Assembly: GCA_013076295.1 (NCBI GenBank)
Contig: RQOL01000107.1
Span: forward strand, 19,379-83,378
DNA length: 64,000 nucleotides
Origin: Sanderia malayensis
Taxonomy: Eukaryota > Cnidaria > Scyphozoa > Semaeostomeae > Pelagiidae
Direction of reading: 5' to 3'
This document shows, piece after piece, positions 10,445 through 21,991 of the stretch. The position numbers and the translations under genes are program-made. The notes beneath the pieces were generated by a model. The model saw nothing but the letters and a program-made list of their open reading frames with translations, was not told the DNA's origin and did no database searches. Within the stretch, counting starts at the first letter, position 1, and each line of letters starts with the position of its first letter.

Positions 10445-10910
10445 CTTCAGCTTGAATGAGCCACAAACCAATCTGTCAATTCAAATGAAAAGAAAAAATT
10501 ATACATAAATTGTACTGCACATTAAATCGTGCAGACGAAGAGCTATTTAACAAGTTCAATTTTTTGTAAAAATTACAAACCTGTGTGCAGTAAAACTATG
10601 CTTTCACCGAAACGATTAGTGGAGTGACTTGATTGGCAATGTGCAGTGAAATTTATGTGCCACTAAACAATAGAAAATTCCAATCTTCATTGGAATAACA
10701 GAGGAAGAACTTCGCAGAGCTTCTCCCTCAAAACAAAGCAGTACCAAGTGACAAATATACAAACAAATGCAAGCATAATTGCATTTGTTGCCTCTTTGAT
10801 GTAAAATCAAACCCTTTTTCTCCTACCCTTTGTTCGAAGGAAGTATTTTTTCTCTTTATGAGAGAGGAAGATTTGGTAAGAACGTCTTTGTTAGTAACAA
10901 TGGGAAATTT
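10445..10910 (-). promoter_or_regulatory. 5' flank of secreted-peptide gene, copy C
   Basis: Inverted counterpart of 2,804-3,269, with the same candidate 5'UTR acceptor just upstream of the ATG. Only small differences separate the two copies, so both genes should be under the same control if the flank contains the promoter. No core promoter element can be named with confidence. Confidence 0.35.
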
Positions 10911-13041
10911 CATTAGTCGCATTGTTGGTCATCATTGAAATCCGCACAGAGTTGATTAACAAAGCATGAACAACAAGCAAAGCAAAGGTAAAACACATAA
11001 CTCCATCGCTGCAGAAAAGCAAAACATTCTAAGAAGAAAAAAGCGAACAACAATCCATCACAGACTGCCATGGCAACAACCAGGCACCCCACAAGAAAAA
11101 CATAGGTGACAATTGTTGGAGACTCGCAACTCCTGAGAATTAATGAGGAAAAAATTAACAATGACAAGCACCATCAAGTTGAAATACGAACACAATCAGG
11201 AATGAAAATCAAGCAAGCGGGAACAAGGCTTGTATAACCGATAGTGACGTCATAATTGTACACGCTGCATCTAACGACTTGAGATCATCAGCGCCAGAAA
11301 AACTTGCGTCAGAAATCACGAACACATTGAAATCCATCCAAGAAAAGAACCGCACATCAAAGATAGCTTTCTCCTCCATATTCAGACGACAAGACAAAGA
11401 GCTGAATGCGAAAGCCACAAAACTGGACAAGATGCTCGAAGAAGAACTGATGATCAATGGATTTGACATTAATGATAATAATAACATTTTTTTTCAAATT
11501 TAGCTCACGACGGTCTACACATCAACCAGGGCGGAGGGCGTAAATTTGCAGGTATTTTAATTAATTTTATTAAATGCTGCTAAGGAAGTCGAAGCTCAAA
11601 AATTGACCAAGGCGACAAGGAAAAATCAAAGCATAAGCCGCTTGTAAGGAAGAGAAATGGTCTTAAAATAGCTTTTTTAAACATCGTGTTCGTAAGAAAA
11701 AGAGGACATGAACTGAATCTGCTGCTTCACAATCGTGAAATTGACATCATAGGTCTCAGTGAAACGAGGCTAGATGAAAGGATAAGCGATTCTGAGGCCT
11801 CGATTCATGGCTACCACATTATCAGAAACGACCGTAATATAAACGGTGCTGGGGTAGCTATTTACATTAAAGACACCGTACCTAGTCCGGTAATGAAGTA
11901 GAAATGCGACGATTTAGAACTTTTATGCTTGGAAATTATAGAAAGCATTCCAAACCATTTTTCCTAGCATGCTGGTATCGACCCCCAAAATCTGGGAATG
12001 ATACAAGAAGCTTTGAAAACCTATGAAACCTTTTATCCATTCTGGATGAAGAAGAAAAGGAAATAATCCTTATCGGTGATGCAAACTGTGACTTTAAAAA
12101 CAACACCAAACACCCAAACACAAATGCCTCAGAAGTTTCCACAGAGAACTTCAACTGACTCAATTAGTCAAGGATTATACAAGAGTAGCAATTGTACAAG
12201 CTGGCGAAAATAACTTCAGAACTACGAAAAGCTTGATAGACCATTTCTCTTGCAACAAACCTAACTTAATTATCAAACGTGATGTACTAGAAACAGGAAT
12301 GGTAGATCATTACTTGGTTTATGGGATAAGAAAAATAGGAACAAAAAAGCTACAATGGAAGAACCCAAAATATGTGGAGACCAGGAACCTTAAAAAATAT
12401 AACAAACTCGCGTTTCAATATGATCTCCAAAAAATTAACTGGGAGCAAATTCTCTTCCCCTTATATCATGAACCAAGTGAAATGGTTCAATTATTTCAAG
12501 AAATATTTGAGTCAATTTTGGAAATCCATGCACCGCTGAGAAAAATTCGGGTACGTGATGAACATGCTCCATGGTTATCTCCGTCACTAAGAGATTTGAT
12601 AAGAAGGAGAAACCGAGCAAAAAGGGAATCTGTAGGGAAGCCCGAGCTACGGCCTGAGTACAAACTGTTGCGTAATAAAACTACTACTGAAGTAAACAAA
12701 GCAATAGCAGGCTACTACAACGGGTGATAGACGAAAACGAAGGTAAGCCTGAGAAAATGTGCACGACCATAAATAAAGTCTTGGATAAGACGCAGGATAT
12801 GAAATCGATTAACAGTCTAAAAGCAAACAATAAGATATTAACTGAGAATCGGGAAATGGCAAATGCCTTCAATGGTCACTTCGTTTCGGTTGGACCTGAA
12901 CTTGCTCAAAAATAGAAAGTAAAGTAGGTGATGATCCAATCAAACACATACCACAAAACATCCAAACTAGATTTTCGTTCAAAGAAATAACCTTGGATCG
13001 CGTTTTGCTCTCACTACAACAGCTAAAAATGGCAAGGCAAT
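10911..13041 (+). mobile_element. CR1-like LINE, copy C (cut by BEL 1)
   Basis: This is the same LINE as copies A and B and is attached to the peptide gene in the same relative arrangement as copy A. The ORF1 remnant is at about 11,105-11,570, the endonuclease from about 11,656, the linker at 12,233-12,727, and the RT N-terminus begins after that. It has its own nonsense change in the endonuclease at about 11,899. Homology stops at about 13,041, where a BEL LTR begins, so the BEL inserted into this LINE. Confidence 0.8.
11656..12915 (+). pseudogene. LINE ORF2 remnant, copy C
   Basis: It shows the APE motifs GLSETRLD, YIKDTV and GDANCD, then VDHYLV and the basic linker APWLSPSLRDLIRRRNRAK. 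A stop follows VPSPVMK near 11,899 that copies A and B lack, and the segment NKAIAGYYNG ends in a stop at 12,725. The next frame (12,724-12,915) continues with DENEGKPEKMCTTINKVLDK, the region between endonuclease and RT. The gene is broken. Confidence 0.7.
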
Positions 13042-13243
13042 TGTCAAGTAGAACACGCATGATTGACAGTATTCGATTAGTTACCAAGCCCCAATTATAT
13101 TTAATCATTCTTATCATAATTTTATTATTTTATTATTACGTTCATTCTAACATTACGCTTTTGTATTCACGTTTCATTAGTATTCGATATATCAGTTTTG
13201 TACATATTTATCCGATGTGTTTGTCTTCGTTCCGTTCTCCACA
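13042..13243 (+). mobile_element. BEL/Pao element 1, 5' LTR
   Basis: The stretch starts TGTCAAGTAG and ends about ..CTCCACA, directly after LINE sequence and directly before a primer-binding site. The PBS reads TGGTGCCGTGACCAGG at about 13,246-13,261, the form usual in BEL/Pao elements (tRNA-Gly type, from general knowledge). Only one copy of this LTR is present because the 3' half of the element is lost. Confidence 0.7.
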
Positions 13244-13298
13244 TATGGTGCCGTGACCAGGATTATTGTTGTTCGTCTATACAATTTTGGTAGCAGAC

Positions 13299-14312
13299 AT
13301 GCCGAAAACGCCGCTCGAAAAATTGCAGTTGGAGCGAAGACAACTGAGGCGTAGCTTCACGAAGACTTACAACGAGGCATCAAGTCTATTCAAGAAGGAT
13401 CGTCTATTGAATGAAGAAATAACCTTTCTCAAGACAGCCGCTGCAGCCTTACAAGAGCAATTGAAGGAGTGCCAGAATTTAGACAAAGAAATACGTATCG
13501 TCGCCCTAGATGAAATCGAAGATGAAGATGAATCGGACGCATTCTTTGATGAAGTCACCGAGGTAACAAACAACAGCCGAGGTAAGATAAGTAAGCTTGC
13601 ATTTTGTATCTCGGAAATTGAAAAGAAAAACGCTTCAACTCTCGTTTCCCAATCTTCAACGTCACAATCTACGCTAACGTTAAGGTCGAAGCTACCCGAT
13701 TTGCAACTGCCCACATTTGACGGAAAAATCACAGATTGGCACGGTTTCTGGGACAGATTCCAAACCCAAGTAGGCAGTCTATCCGATCTCCCAGCATCTT
13801 CAAAATTCACTTATCTGATTGGTCAGTTACGGGGAGAGGCTCTAAAAACAGTTCAAGGCATTATGCCTTTGGAGATAATTATGCAATTCTAGAAGAAACA
13901 TTAAAAGAGAATTTTGGCCACCCCAGACGTATCATTCGCGCTCACGTGAACAATATTCTCAAACAAAATGACTAAGCCAACACAATCTGCCATTAGTTTA
14001 AGGAATTTTTATAATGCAGTTATGGGAGACATTCGTTCCCTAGAGGCTTTGAAGATCAACGTTTCGGCTTGCGCTCCTTTTATCATCCCAATACTTGAAG
14101 ACAAATTGCCAGGAAAGGTCCGCAGTGTAATTTGCGATTCTGGACAGGGTGTCAACTTCCTCCTTAAACAATTCACTGACAGTTTTCGAGATTACATCGC
14201 TCGAGAGGAGCAAACACAAACAGGGTTTTCCCCAGCTACACTGCCACCCTGTCTCGTTGCGAATCATACGAACATAACGTTTCTAGTACCAGTACTTTAT
14301 CAACCACGCTAA
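13299..14312 (+). pseudogene. BEL/Pao element 1 Gag, N-terminal part (frameshifted)
   Basis: It starts at MPKTPLEKLQLERRQLRR, 38 bases after the PBS. It has a coiled-coil-like N-terminus and an acidic segment, then the BEL Gag signature LQLPTFDGKITDWHGFWDRF and LIGQLRGEALKTVQGI (DUF1759-type capsid domain). One frameshift occurs near 13,862 and a stop near 13,973, after which NAVMGDIRSLEAL and ACAPFIIPILEDKLPGKVR continue the domain. The Gypsy insertion at 14,328 then interrupts it; the rest resumes at 22,602. It is inactive. Confidence 0.75.
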
Positions 14313-14327
14313 ACACACGTTGCCAAC

Positions 14328-14454
14328 TGTTGTGTTTAGAGCATATCAGAGTCAGACAGAGACGCGTGTGAGTTTCATGAACATAACCAATTGAATGAAT
14401 GACTTTTACAAGTCAGTAGATAAAACAATAAAAGTCCATAGGGAGTCCATAGCA
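14328..14454 (-). repeat. Gypsy 3' LTR
   Basis: 127 bp, TG..CA ends (TGTTGTGTTTAGAGC ... CCATAGCA). Preceded by target duplication CCAAC. A polypurine tract (gaagaaaaggagaga on the minus strand) adjoins it on the internal side. Confidence 0.9.
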
Positions 14455-14541
14455 TCTCTCCTTTTCTTCGCAGGAATAGAGTATTACTGACAATGTTTAA
14501 ATAAAAGAAAATAATACTTATCTAATCAGTTTCTCGTTAAT

Positions 14542-16378
14542 CTAATGAGTATAAACTTCTCCATATAACGTTGGCATTCGTCTGATTCTTTGAGGATATT
14601 GATGAACTGCCTCGTGCTCGATTTCGGTCTCGTTTTCATCATCGCTCGATTCAACTTCACTATCGGGATTAGTAATCTGAATGTTTTCGTCATCGGGTGG
14701 ATTGTACTTTTTGAAGAATGATGTGTTGCGTGTAATCTTATGGTCTGATCTGATTGCAGTTATTCTTGTTCCAGCGATCTCTGTCACACGGTACGGACTG
14801 GAGTTGAATCTGCTTGTGGTCTTATCTTTTCTCCCTTGTTTTACAAGAACAAGATCTCCTTTCTGGATTCCTGACTTTTTCGTGTGCTGGCGTTGATCGT
14901 AGTAAGCTTTTGCTTTGGCTTTACTTTTTGCTTCATTTTCTTGTAGCTCTTTGTGTTTGTTTACTGGTTTTGTTGTTGTGATCATGCTTGGAAGCTTTGT
15001 GCGGATTACACGATTGAATAGAAGTGTTGCTGGTGGAATTTGCGTTGTACTATGTGGTGTTGTGCGATAATTCAGTAGAAAAAGATGAAGTTCTTTTCGC
15101 CAATTTTTCCCGTCAATTTTCGATGTTTGAATGAGCTTCTTCAGAGGTCGGTTAAAAGATTCGACTTCTGCGTTTCCTCTTGGCCAAAGGGGTGTGCTTG
15201 GTTTAAATTGAATTCCCCATGTCTTCATGTATTGACTGATTTCTTCTCCGTTAAATGGAGGGCCATTGTCACTTACAAATTTAACAGGTATTCCGTGCGT
15301 TCCGAAGATTCTGTCGAGTTTTGGTATGATGCACGATGCTGATGTTGACTTTACGATCTCAACTTCAGGGAAGCGCGAATACGTGTCCACGACAGATAGT
15401 AGATATTCACCGGATGGAACAGGTCCGAAGAAATCTGCCTTTACCGTGTGCCAAGGTGAAGGTGGTAGCGCTGTAGATTGCATTGGTTCCTTGTGGCTTT
15501 CTGGTCCTGTGGCTTGGCAGGCTGTACATTTATCGATGAATTCTTTCGTGTATTTGTTGATGTTTGGGAACCATATTTTTTCGCGAATGAGCATTTTGGT
15601 TTTTGTCAGACCAGAATGTCCTGGTTGATGGGCGAGTTTTATTGCTTTGTTGCGTAATGTTGCTGGCATCACTATGCGAGAGTTTCTGAGAATGATGTTG
15701 TCTTTGACCGTTAAGTCTTGGCGAACTGTGTGTAGAATTCTCAACTCGTCTTTGTTTATTGTTGTATCTTCGATTTGATCTATTTCGTGCCATTTGTTTC
15801 TGGAAATGAAGCTTATTGCCGCTTGAAGTGTAGGATCATTTTGTGTTTCTGTCTCTATTTCATCAATTGTCATAGCCTTCGGGACGGCATTGAGACTTAG
15901 AAAATTTACATATTCCTCCGCAATGGTATCTTGTTCCGGACGGAATGTTGCTGGGTGACGTGACATATAATCGGCCGGGTTTTCTGCTCCTTTCCTGTAT
16001 TTTACGGTGAAATCGTAATTCTGAAGTCGTAACTGCCATCGTTCGATTCGTGCTGGCGGTTTTGATGCTGGGTTGTTAAAGATGACTTCTAATGCTTTAT
16101 GATCTGTGATGATGTCAAAGTTTTTCGCACCGTATAGAAATAAGTGTAGTCGTTCTACTCCCCATACTAAGGCTAATGCTTCTTTTTCCGTCTGAGAGTA
16201 CTTCTGTTCGACTGGTGAGAGTGATCTTGAAGCGAATGCAATAATTTTTCTATCTGATGATCCTTGCGTTGACGTTTGGGCTAATATTGCACTTAGTCCA
16301 ACTGGGCTGGCGTCGCATGTTACTTCAGTGTGTTTATCGATGTCGAAGTATGCCATGACTGGTTGTGATTGTAACGTA
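14542..16378 (-). CDS. Gypsy Pol, RNase H-integrase part (interrupted)
   Basis: From 16,378 leftward the frame gives RNase H (VTCDASPVGLSAILAQ, TEKEALALVWGVERL, ITDHKAL), then an integrase HHCC finger (HQPGHSGLTKTK ... CTACQ). The catalytic core follows with KADFFGPV, SDNGPPFNGEE and GNAEVESFNRPLKK (the D,D,E triad), and then a C-terminal domain and an acidic tail. It ends at 14,542. The residues upstream of 16,378 that appear open derive from the ISL2EU TIR. The other half of Pol continues at 18,867. Apart from the insertion this half has no stops. Confidence 0.85.
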
Positions 16379-16767
16379 TAGATGATATGCATATTGACGT
16401 CACAGTCCATTCGCCGCCATGCTGAGTGGTAAAATGAGTGGTAAGATGGCGGCCACAAAGTAGCCTCTAAATAGGCCCCTTCAAAAATTACACAATAGGC
16501 AAGGATGCCAAGTCAGATTTGCAAAAAAAATTTGTCACTTGACGTCAAAATAGTAGTTTTCTGTAATGAAATCAGATTGTTATCTGATAGACTTTCTCTC
16601 TTATAAAAAATTTAACCGAAAAACAGGCTGTCGGCCAAGGCTCGCGGCTTTTTAGAAAAAGAGTTAGGCCGAAGTACACAAGTCCCTGTCATTGACAAGA
16701 GAGGCTGGTGATGAACAAAAAAGGGCGCGCAAAACAAATTTTGATTTTGCAGCGATATTTTTTCAAA

Positions 16768-17640
16768 ATGGTTAAGTCTTGTTCTGTTCTTGGTTGCACG
16801 AAAAATGGATTTAAGAATGAGGTCAAATTTCATCGAATTCCCAAAGACCCTGAACGGAGGGAAAGGTGGATTTTTATTGCCAAAATAAACCCAGATAGCA
16901 ATATTGACCATGCTTGGGTTTGCGGAATTCACTTTGTCTCAGGTAGGCCATAACATATTTGTATTTATTCACCATTTTTTCCCTACGGATTGCTCTGATT
17001 GGGATGTGAGATTATAATTATCTGCTTTACACGTTTATAACTAAATAGATACATATGTCTCCTTAATGTTTAGGTCAGAAAAGTGAGAACATAGTCAGAA
17101 CTTAAAGGAAGACAACATATTGTATTGAGGTCAGGAGGTTTTCCAACTGAGGACTGATTTGGCATTGTTATCTTTTGAGCAATTACTCTGGAACATGACA
17201 ATAATAAGCTCCTTATGAAAATTCTTGGTTTCATCGAACCTTACATGCATTCCCATCACAACAGAAAGCTCTCTAATTTTCAAGAACTTCTTCTTGCACT
17301 AATCTGGTTACATCTTGATTTATCAGAGTGATACTTGGCTTATCGTTTTGGAATTCACCAAAGTAGTGTTTGCAGAATTTTCTACAAGTGGATTGGTGTT
17401 TTGTCAAAATGTCAATCTGCCCTTATTCTTTGGCCTGAAAGGAAAGTTCTTCACAAGACCATGCCTACAGCATCCAGAGAGCATTTTTCAAAGTGTGCTG
17501 TGATCATTGATTAACATTATCTAATGCACAAATCTACACTGAACTGAGGACCAAATTTCCAAAGCATGGGTGTCTTTTGGACCTCTCGCTCCAAGAGACC
17601 CATGCTTGCAAATGATAGCATGAAATGCCAATATATTAAA
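16768..17640 (+). pseudogene. THAP-domain transposase remnant (ISL2EU ORF1)
   Basis: A frame starting MVKSCSVLGCTKNG (ATG at 16,768) shows a THAP zinc finger: CX4C spacing, then FHRIPKDPERRERW and AWVCGIHF. A splice donor-like gt follows at about 16,941. Further right, broken frames near 17,330-17,600 give YRFGIS..VC.IFYKWIGVLS-like and ELRTKFPKHGCL segments that fit the DDE_Tnp_4-type catalytic region. Stops and shifts are frequent. THAP supplies DNA binding in this family. Confidence 0.65.
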
Positions 17641-18196
17641 AATCATTATTTTTATCTATCTCAGGCACTTGAATATTTTGAATGTTTTATTCATTCTTGT
17701 TTTTTGCTTTGAATTTTGTTGAGTTCCATAAATGCAAAGCTCCTGTTAAAAACTTAACAATGCCTTGCTGCCATACTATGTGACTCGAATTTATTTTGGA
17801 TGAAATCAAAATTTTCAAATATTATACACTTGGGATGGCTTTCTAAATTTTCATGATTAATAAATGCAATATTCTACGATTATAAATGCAATATTCAACG
17901 TGCGAATCCTTGTGGAAAGAGTAATTGGACTGCTTTGAAATAAATTTACAATGTTGCAGAGCATCATCCCCATCAAGTTGTTGATGAGCAAAACTACAGA
18001 AGAAGATAGCATTCTTGATGATATCTTGGTTGTATGTTCAGCTCTTTGCAACCTCTGTGAGTCTGTTGTTCCTCTGGAATGAAACAGCAGCACTAAATTT
18101 GTCACCTTTTAAATAGCTTTTTTCAAAGCTACCCAATAGACCAATGTATAACCCCTTTTGTTGTCAAACAGAGTTTATGTATATGTATATATATAT

Positions 18197-18858
18197 CTAG
18201 TGGGGCGAGTTGAGTTGACCCAACCAAGAACAAAGTTCTGAAGTACAAGAAGATGTAGACTTTTCTTTGAACTCAGAAACACTATAAATATAAAAAAGAA
18301 TTGCCGCAACATGAGAGCAGACTTCCCCTTGTCCGATCAAACAAGTATAATGTCCCCTACATACAGATCCATCATCATTAACGACGACCCAAGCTTGATT
18401 AGGCAATTTTTGTGAAAATACTGCGAGTTTCGTACTTTGCCAAAAAAAAGATACAAGGGGGGCTGGATTCGCTTACAAATTTCCTCATAGGTTTGGCAAG
18501 TGACAACATACGGATATGCATTCATACTTTAATAAGCTTTCAAACTTGAATGGGTAAAATTGCTTGTTGAAGTAACCAGATAATTGTAAACGGCTGCGTA
18601 AGAAAATTTAGGCCATTGCTCCAGAGGAGTATCAAAATCAGACTTTTTCAATAAATATGGGTCTGATATCTGTAAAAATTGCAACTTCTGGTCGTAAACT
18701 AATTTTAGCTCAGAGATGAGACCAGAGTAATGTACAGAAGGCGAGTGACAAGCTCCAAAAGGGGCGTTCTCCTTCGGCGCCTTTTTCGTGGCCGCCATTT
18801 TGCCACTCATTTTACCACTCAGTCCGAAAAGAATGAGTTCTGTGACGTCAATATGCAT
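18197..18858 (-). pseudogene. SWIM/YqaJ-type protein remnant (ISL2EU ORF2)
   Basis: The minus-strand frames begin near the right TIR (KMSGKMAATKKAPKENAPFG), continue with YAAVYNYLVTSTSNFTHSSLKAYESMNAYPYV, and reach a SWIM-type finger: GHYTCLIGQGEVCSHVAAIL (CxCx(n)CxH; the first Cys of the usual CxC is replaced). In ISL2EU elements this protein goes on to a YqaJ exonuclease domain, which I do not find here. The internal region 17,640-18,190 looks like decayed or deleted remainder. Confidence 0.6.
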
Positions 18859-18866
18859 ATCATCTA

Positions 18867-19954
18867 TTCTTCAATGTTTCGAAAGCTTTTTCTTGATCTT
18901 TTCCCCATTCGAATTTTGCGTTTTTATGAGTGAGCCTCCGCAGCGGTTCTGTGATAGAAGCGTAGTTTTCGATAAACTTGGAACAATACTGAGACATGCC
19001 CATCAAGCTTCTTATTTCGTGAACATTTTGTGGTGTATGTATGTCTACAAAGTCTTGAATGAGACTCGGATCTGGGCTCACTCCTTCTTTTTGGAAAACA
19101 AGTCCATAGAATTTCAGTCGTGTTTTGTTGAAACGGCATTTTTCTTTGTTTAGGGTGATTCCCTTTTCCTCAAAGCGTTGTAGAACAGCAGCGAGTGCTT
19201 TGTTGTGTTCTTCTGGAGATTTACCCCATATGATGACGTCGTCTGACATGTTTCTTGTATTTTCGATGTCTTGAATAGTTTGAGATATTGCGTTTTGGAA
19301 GATTTCTGCAGCTGAATTTACCCCGAAACAGAGCTTCTTATAACGTCTCAAGCCTTTGTGTGTTGAAAACGTGGTGAGATTTCTGGATTCTTCTGCCAGG
19401 GTTAGCTGATGGTAACCTTGCTTCAGGTCCAGTTTTGAAAATATTGATGCACCATGCAGGTCGGTAATGAGTTCCTCTGTTGTTGGCATAGGGTGTCTAG
19501 TGCGTTCTATTGAAGTGTTTGGAAGACGCATATCAACGCATATTCTGATGTCATCGGTGTTTTTCTTTGGGATTATCACCAAAGGACTTACCCAATTCGT
19601 CGCTCCTTCCACGTGCTCGATAATGTCATCTTTCTCTAGGCGGTCCAATTCATTTTCAACTTTTTTCCTGATGTGAAAGGGTATCCGACGTTGCGGTTGA
19701 ACGACTGGCTTCACATCCGGATTTGTGTGTAATTTGACCTGAAGATTTTTCAAAGTTCCTACTCCTTTGAAAACATTGCTGTGTTTGTCTAGTAAGTGAC
19801 TGACGTATTCTTCTGACTTAATGTTGGCCGCTGGGTCATGTGGGTTTGGCTTCTTTTGTTCTTCCTTTGTTTCCTTTTCTTGCACGTGATTGATGTTGGT
19901 CTTGATGAGATTCAAGTTTTCAGCTGTTGTTGAGCTGAGGAGGTTCCCTTGCAC
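18867..19954 (-). CDS. Gypsy Pol, reverse transcriptase part
   Basis: About 360 residues. A linker is followed by RT motifs: DDIIEHVEGATNWVSPLVII, IRICVDMRLPN, SIFSKLDLKQGYHQ, LCFGVNSAAEIFQ, NMSDDVIIWGKSPEEH (the x-x-DD box is MSDD), LKFYGLVFQKEG, and the tether EITEPL-like SITEPLRRL. It is cut at 18,867 by the ISL2EU insertion. At the 5' end a one-base shift at about 19,950 separates it from the protease frame; this could be a mutation or a programmed slip, and a mutation is likelier because the joint has no conserved slippery motif that I recognise. Confidence 0.85.
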
Positions 19955-20694
19955 TTTTTTGCAACATGGAATTTTGCTAACGTGATTCTTTGATTCGTTT
20001 CGATTGTTTCCTCGAATTCCCCCATCATTTCAAGAGGCGTTTTGGATCCATATGCATAAACTCGCACTTTGGACTGTTTGAGTTTGATTGGTGTCCCTGT
20101 CTTCCTGTTGATTTCGGTGAATGAGTTCTCGTCCATTATGTTGACACTAGCTCCTGTGTCCACGAGAAATAGGACTTTTTGACCTTTGATTATGAGGGGA
20201 GATTCCAGTTTCTTTGTCTTTTCCATTTTCTTTTCCATGCAATAAACGTACTCGTCAGAGCTTTCGTCTGAGTTTGTGTTTGATTCTTTAGTTGCAACTG
20301 TGTGAACCTTTTGCTCTTGTTTCTTGGCTCGTTGTTTACAGCATCGCGTGAAGTGATTTTTTCGGTTGCAGTAACTGCATGTTTTCCCCTGAGCTGGGCA
20401 CGGGCCATGTTGATGTGGGAAATCAAATCCACAGTTATAACAGGTTTTCCTGGTTTGTTTTTTGTGTGTTTCCCCTCTTGGTTGAAAATTTGATTTTCTA
20501 GGTTTCGTGTACTTGGGTGCAGCAGATCTGATGTGCATTGCTTGCATGTCTGAGGTTGTGGTTGGAAAGGGGTTTTCCATTTCGTTGGCTTGTTGTTTGC
20601 TAATTTCGTTTGACTTTCCTTTCAGCAAGATGTCTTTCAGCGTGACGTCTGTTGTTTTCAAGGCGTATTTTCGCAGCGAGGAGCTGGAGCATCC
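19912..20694 (-). CDS. Gypsy Gag C-terminus and protease
   Basis: It continues Gag after the LINE insertion. It contains zinc-knuckle cysteines (CYNCGFDFPHQHGPCP then CSYCNRKNHFTRCC) and then an aspartic protease with LFLVDTGASVNIMDE (DTG active site). It ends at a frameshift into the RT frame. Maturation of the retroelement polyprotein is the known role of this protease family. Confidence 0.8.
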   Translation of the reverse strand, partial: GCSSSSLRKYALKTTDVTLKDILLKGKSNEISKQQANEMENPFPTTTSDMQAMHIRSAAPKYTKPRKSNFQPRGETHKKQTRKTCYNCGFDFPHQHGPCPAQGKTCSYCNRKNHFTRCCKQRAKKQEQKVHTVATKESNTNSDESSDEYVYCMEKKMEKTKKLESPLIIKGQKVLFLVDTGASVNIMDENSFTEINRKTGTPIKLKQSKVRVYAYGSKTPLEMMGEFEETIETNQRITLAKFHVAKKCKGTSSAQQQLKT

Positions 20695-20699
20695 TTGAA

Positions 20700-21986
20700 C
20701 CCACTATTGTTCTTGATTTATATAAATGACATCTACAAATCTTCTCAAGTTCTCCAATTCCGACTATTTGCAGACGACACCAGTATTTTATTGGCTAACA
20801 AAAATCTTGATATTTTAGAACAGATCACCAATTCTGAGTTACAAAAGGTATCTGTGTGGTTATTGGCTAATAAGCTATCGCTGAATGTATCTAAATCAAA
20901 TTTCTTAATCATAAGTCCTCATAAAACTGACAAAAATATAAAATTAAAGATTAATAACAGAGACCTAAAACAAGAAAATTATACCAAGTATCTTGGAGTA
21001 ATAATTGATAACAGCCTGAATTGGAAATTGCATGTAAAGCAAATAAATTTAAAACTATCGAAAGGAATTGGAGTGTTATACAAATTAAGATATCTTGTAC
21101 CGAAACATTCACTCAAGACTCTATACTCATCATTTGTTCAATCACACGTACTATATGGAATATTAAGTTGGGGGTGTGCTAATAAAACTACCTTGGCAAC
21201 TCTAAAACTTAACTTGCGAAAAGCAGTTAGAGTAATTGACTTTGCAGACTACACTGCACATACTGAACCTATCTTCAAACGCCTGAAAATTTTTAACTTC
21301 CAAGAACTTTACATGCTTGAGTCAGCAAAAATGATGTTTCAAATTAACTCAAATATTTTTTCTCTCGAAGGCGAATTTGTAAAAACAAAAAATGTACACA
21401 AATATAACACAAGGCAATCTTCTTCTGAGGGTTTTTCTCTCCCATACATTTCTACAAACTTTAAAAAAAACTTTCTCACTTTTGACGGTATTAAATTTTG
21501 GAACTCCCTACCTATAGAGTTCAAAACAATGTATAATAAACATCACTTTGTGAAGCAGATGAAATACTATCTTATGAACAAAGTTTGAAAACCTGTATGC
21601 TTGATTACTTTCTGATTAATTTATAATTGCATTTAGCCTTATTCATTAATTTTACTTTATCTATAATTCTTTTTTAATTCTACCATATTTTACTTTATTG
21701 TTATTATATCTTGTTGTTGCTATTCAAACCTAAAAAAAAAATTTTTTCCTTTTTTATCATAAAAAGCGTCAAACTGGACACATGGCTCGATAGCTTGCCC
21801 AAAGTTTTTTCCATGTGTCCATCAGCCTAAGATTTCTTAATTACATATTTATACTTAACCATGTTTTTCTATTAAAAAAAGAATGTATTCCTGTACTTAA
21901 TCTTTTATTATATCAGTATGATGTAATTAATCAATTTTATGCTGAAAAAACATTTTGAGTTTGAGTTTTTGAGTTTGAGTTTGAGT
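20700..21986 (+). mobile_element. 5'-truncated CR1-like LINE inside Gypsy gag
   Basis: It lies between likely TTGAA target duplications (20,695-20,699 and 21,987-21,991). It begins in the middle of the RT and ends with a non-coding tail and short (TTTGAG)n repeats, as expected for target-primed LINE insertion with 5' truncation. It is in opposite orientation to the Gypsy. It shares no close sequence with LINE copies A to C. Confidence 0.8.
20701..21588 (+). CDS. LINE reverse transcriptase, C-terminal part
   Basis: About 295 residues, open throughout. It starts at the PLLFLIYINDI motif and includes QFRLFADDTSILL (the FADD catalytic box), WLLANKLSLNVSKSNFLI, YLGVIIDNSLNWKLHV and the C-terminal region ending WNSLPIEFKTMYN. 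The lack of stops suggests a young insertion. No start codon of its own is expected because the 5' part is truncated. Confidence 0.8.
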   Translation, partial: PLLFLIYINDIYKSSQVLQFRLFADDTSILLANKNLDILEQITNSELQKVSVWLLANKLSLNVSKSNFLIISPHKTDKNIKLKINNRDLKQENYTKYLGVIIDNSLNWKLHVKQINLKLSKGIGVLYKLRYLVPKHSLKTLYSSFVQSHVLYGILSWGCANKTTLATLKLNLRKAVRVIDFADYTAHTEPIFKRLKIFNFQELYMLESAKMMFQINSNIFSLEGEFVKTKNVHKYNTRQSSSEGFSLPYISTNFKKNFLTFDGIKFWNSLPIEFKTMYNKHHFVKQMKYYLMNKV

Positions 21987-21991
21987 TTGAA

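Larger units (their letters stand above)
16381..18864 (+). mobile_element. ISL2EU-type (PIF/Harbinger-related) DNA transposon
   Basis: A 2,484-bp element inserted in Gypsy Pol, with a TA duplication (16,379-16,380 and 18,865-18,866). The terminal inverted repeats are about 25 bp, starting GATGATATGCATATTGACGT, with partly matching subterminal sequence beyond. It carries a THAP-domain gene start on the + strand, a decayed transposase, and on the - strand a gene with a SWIM finger. A THAP transposase plus a YqaJ/SWIM protein and TA target duplications is the described combination for ISL2EU elements. It is degraded and shorter than autonomous copies. Confidence 0.8.

Noticed and set aside
13367..13810. 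147-codon minus-strand frame
   Set aside because: Shadow of the BEL 1 Gag frame on the opposite strand.
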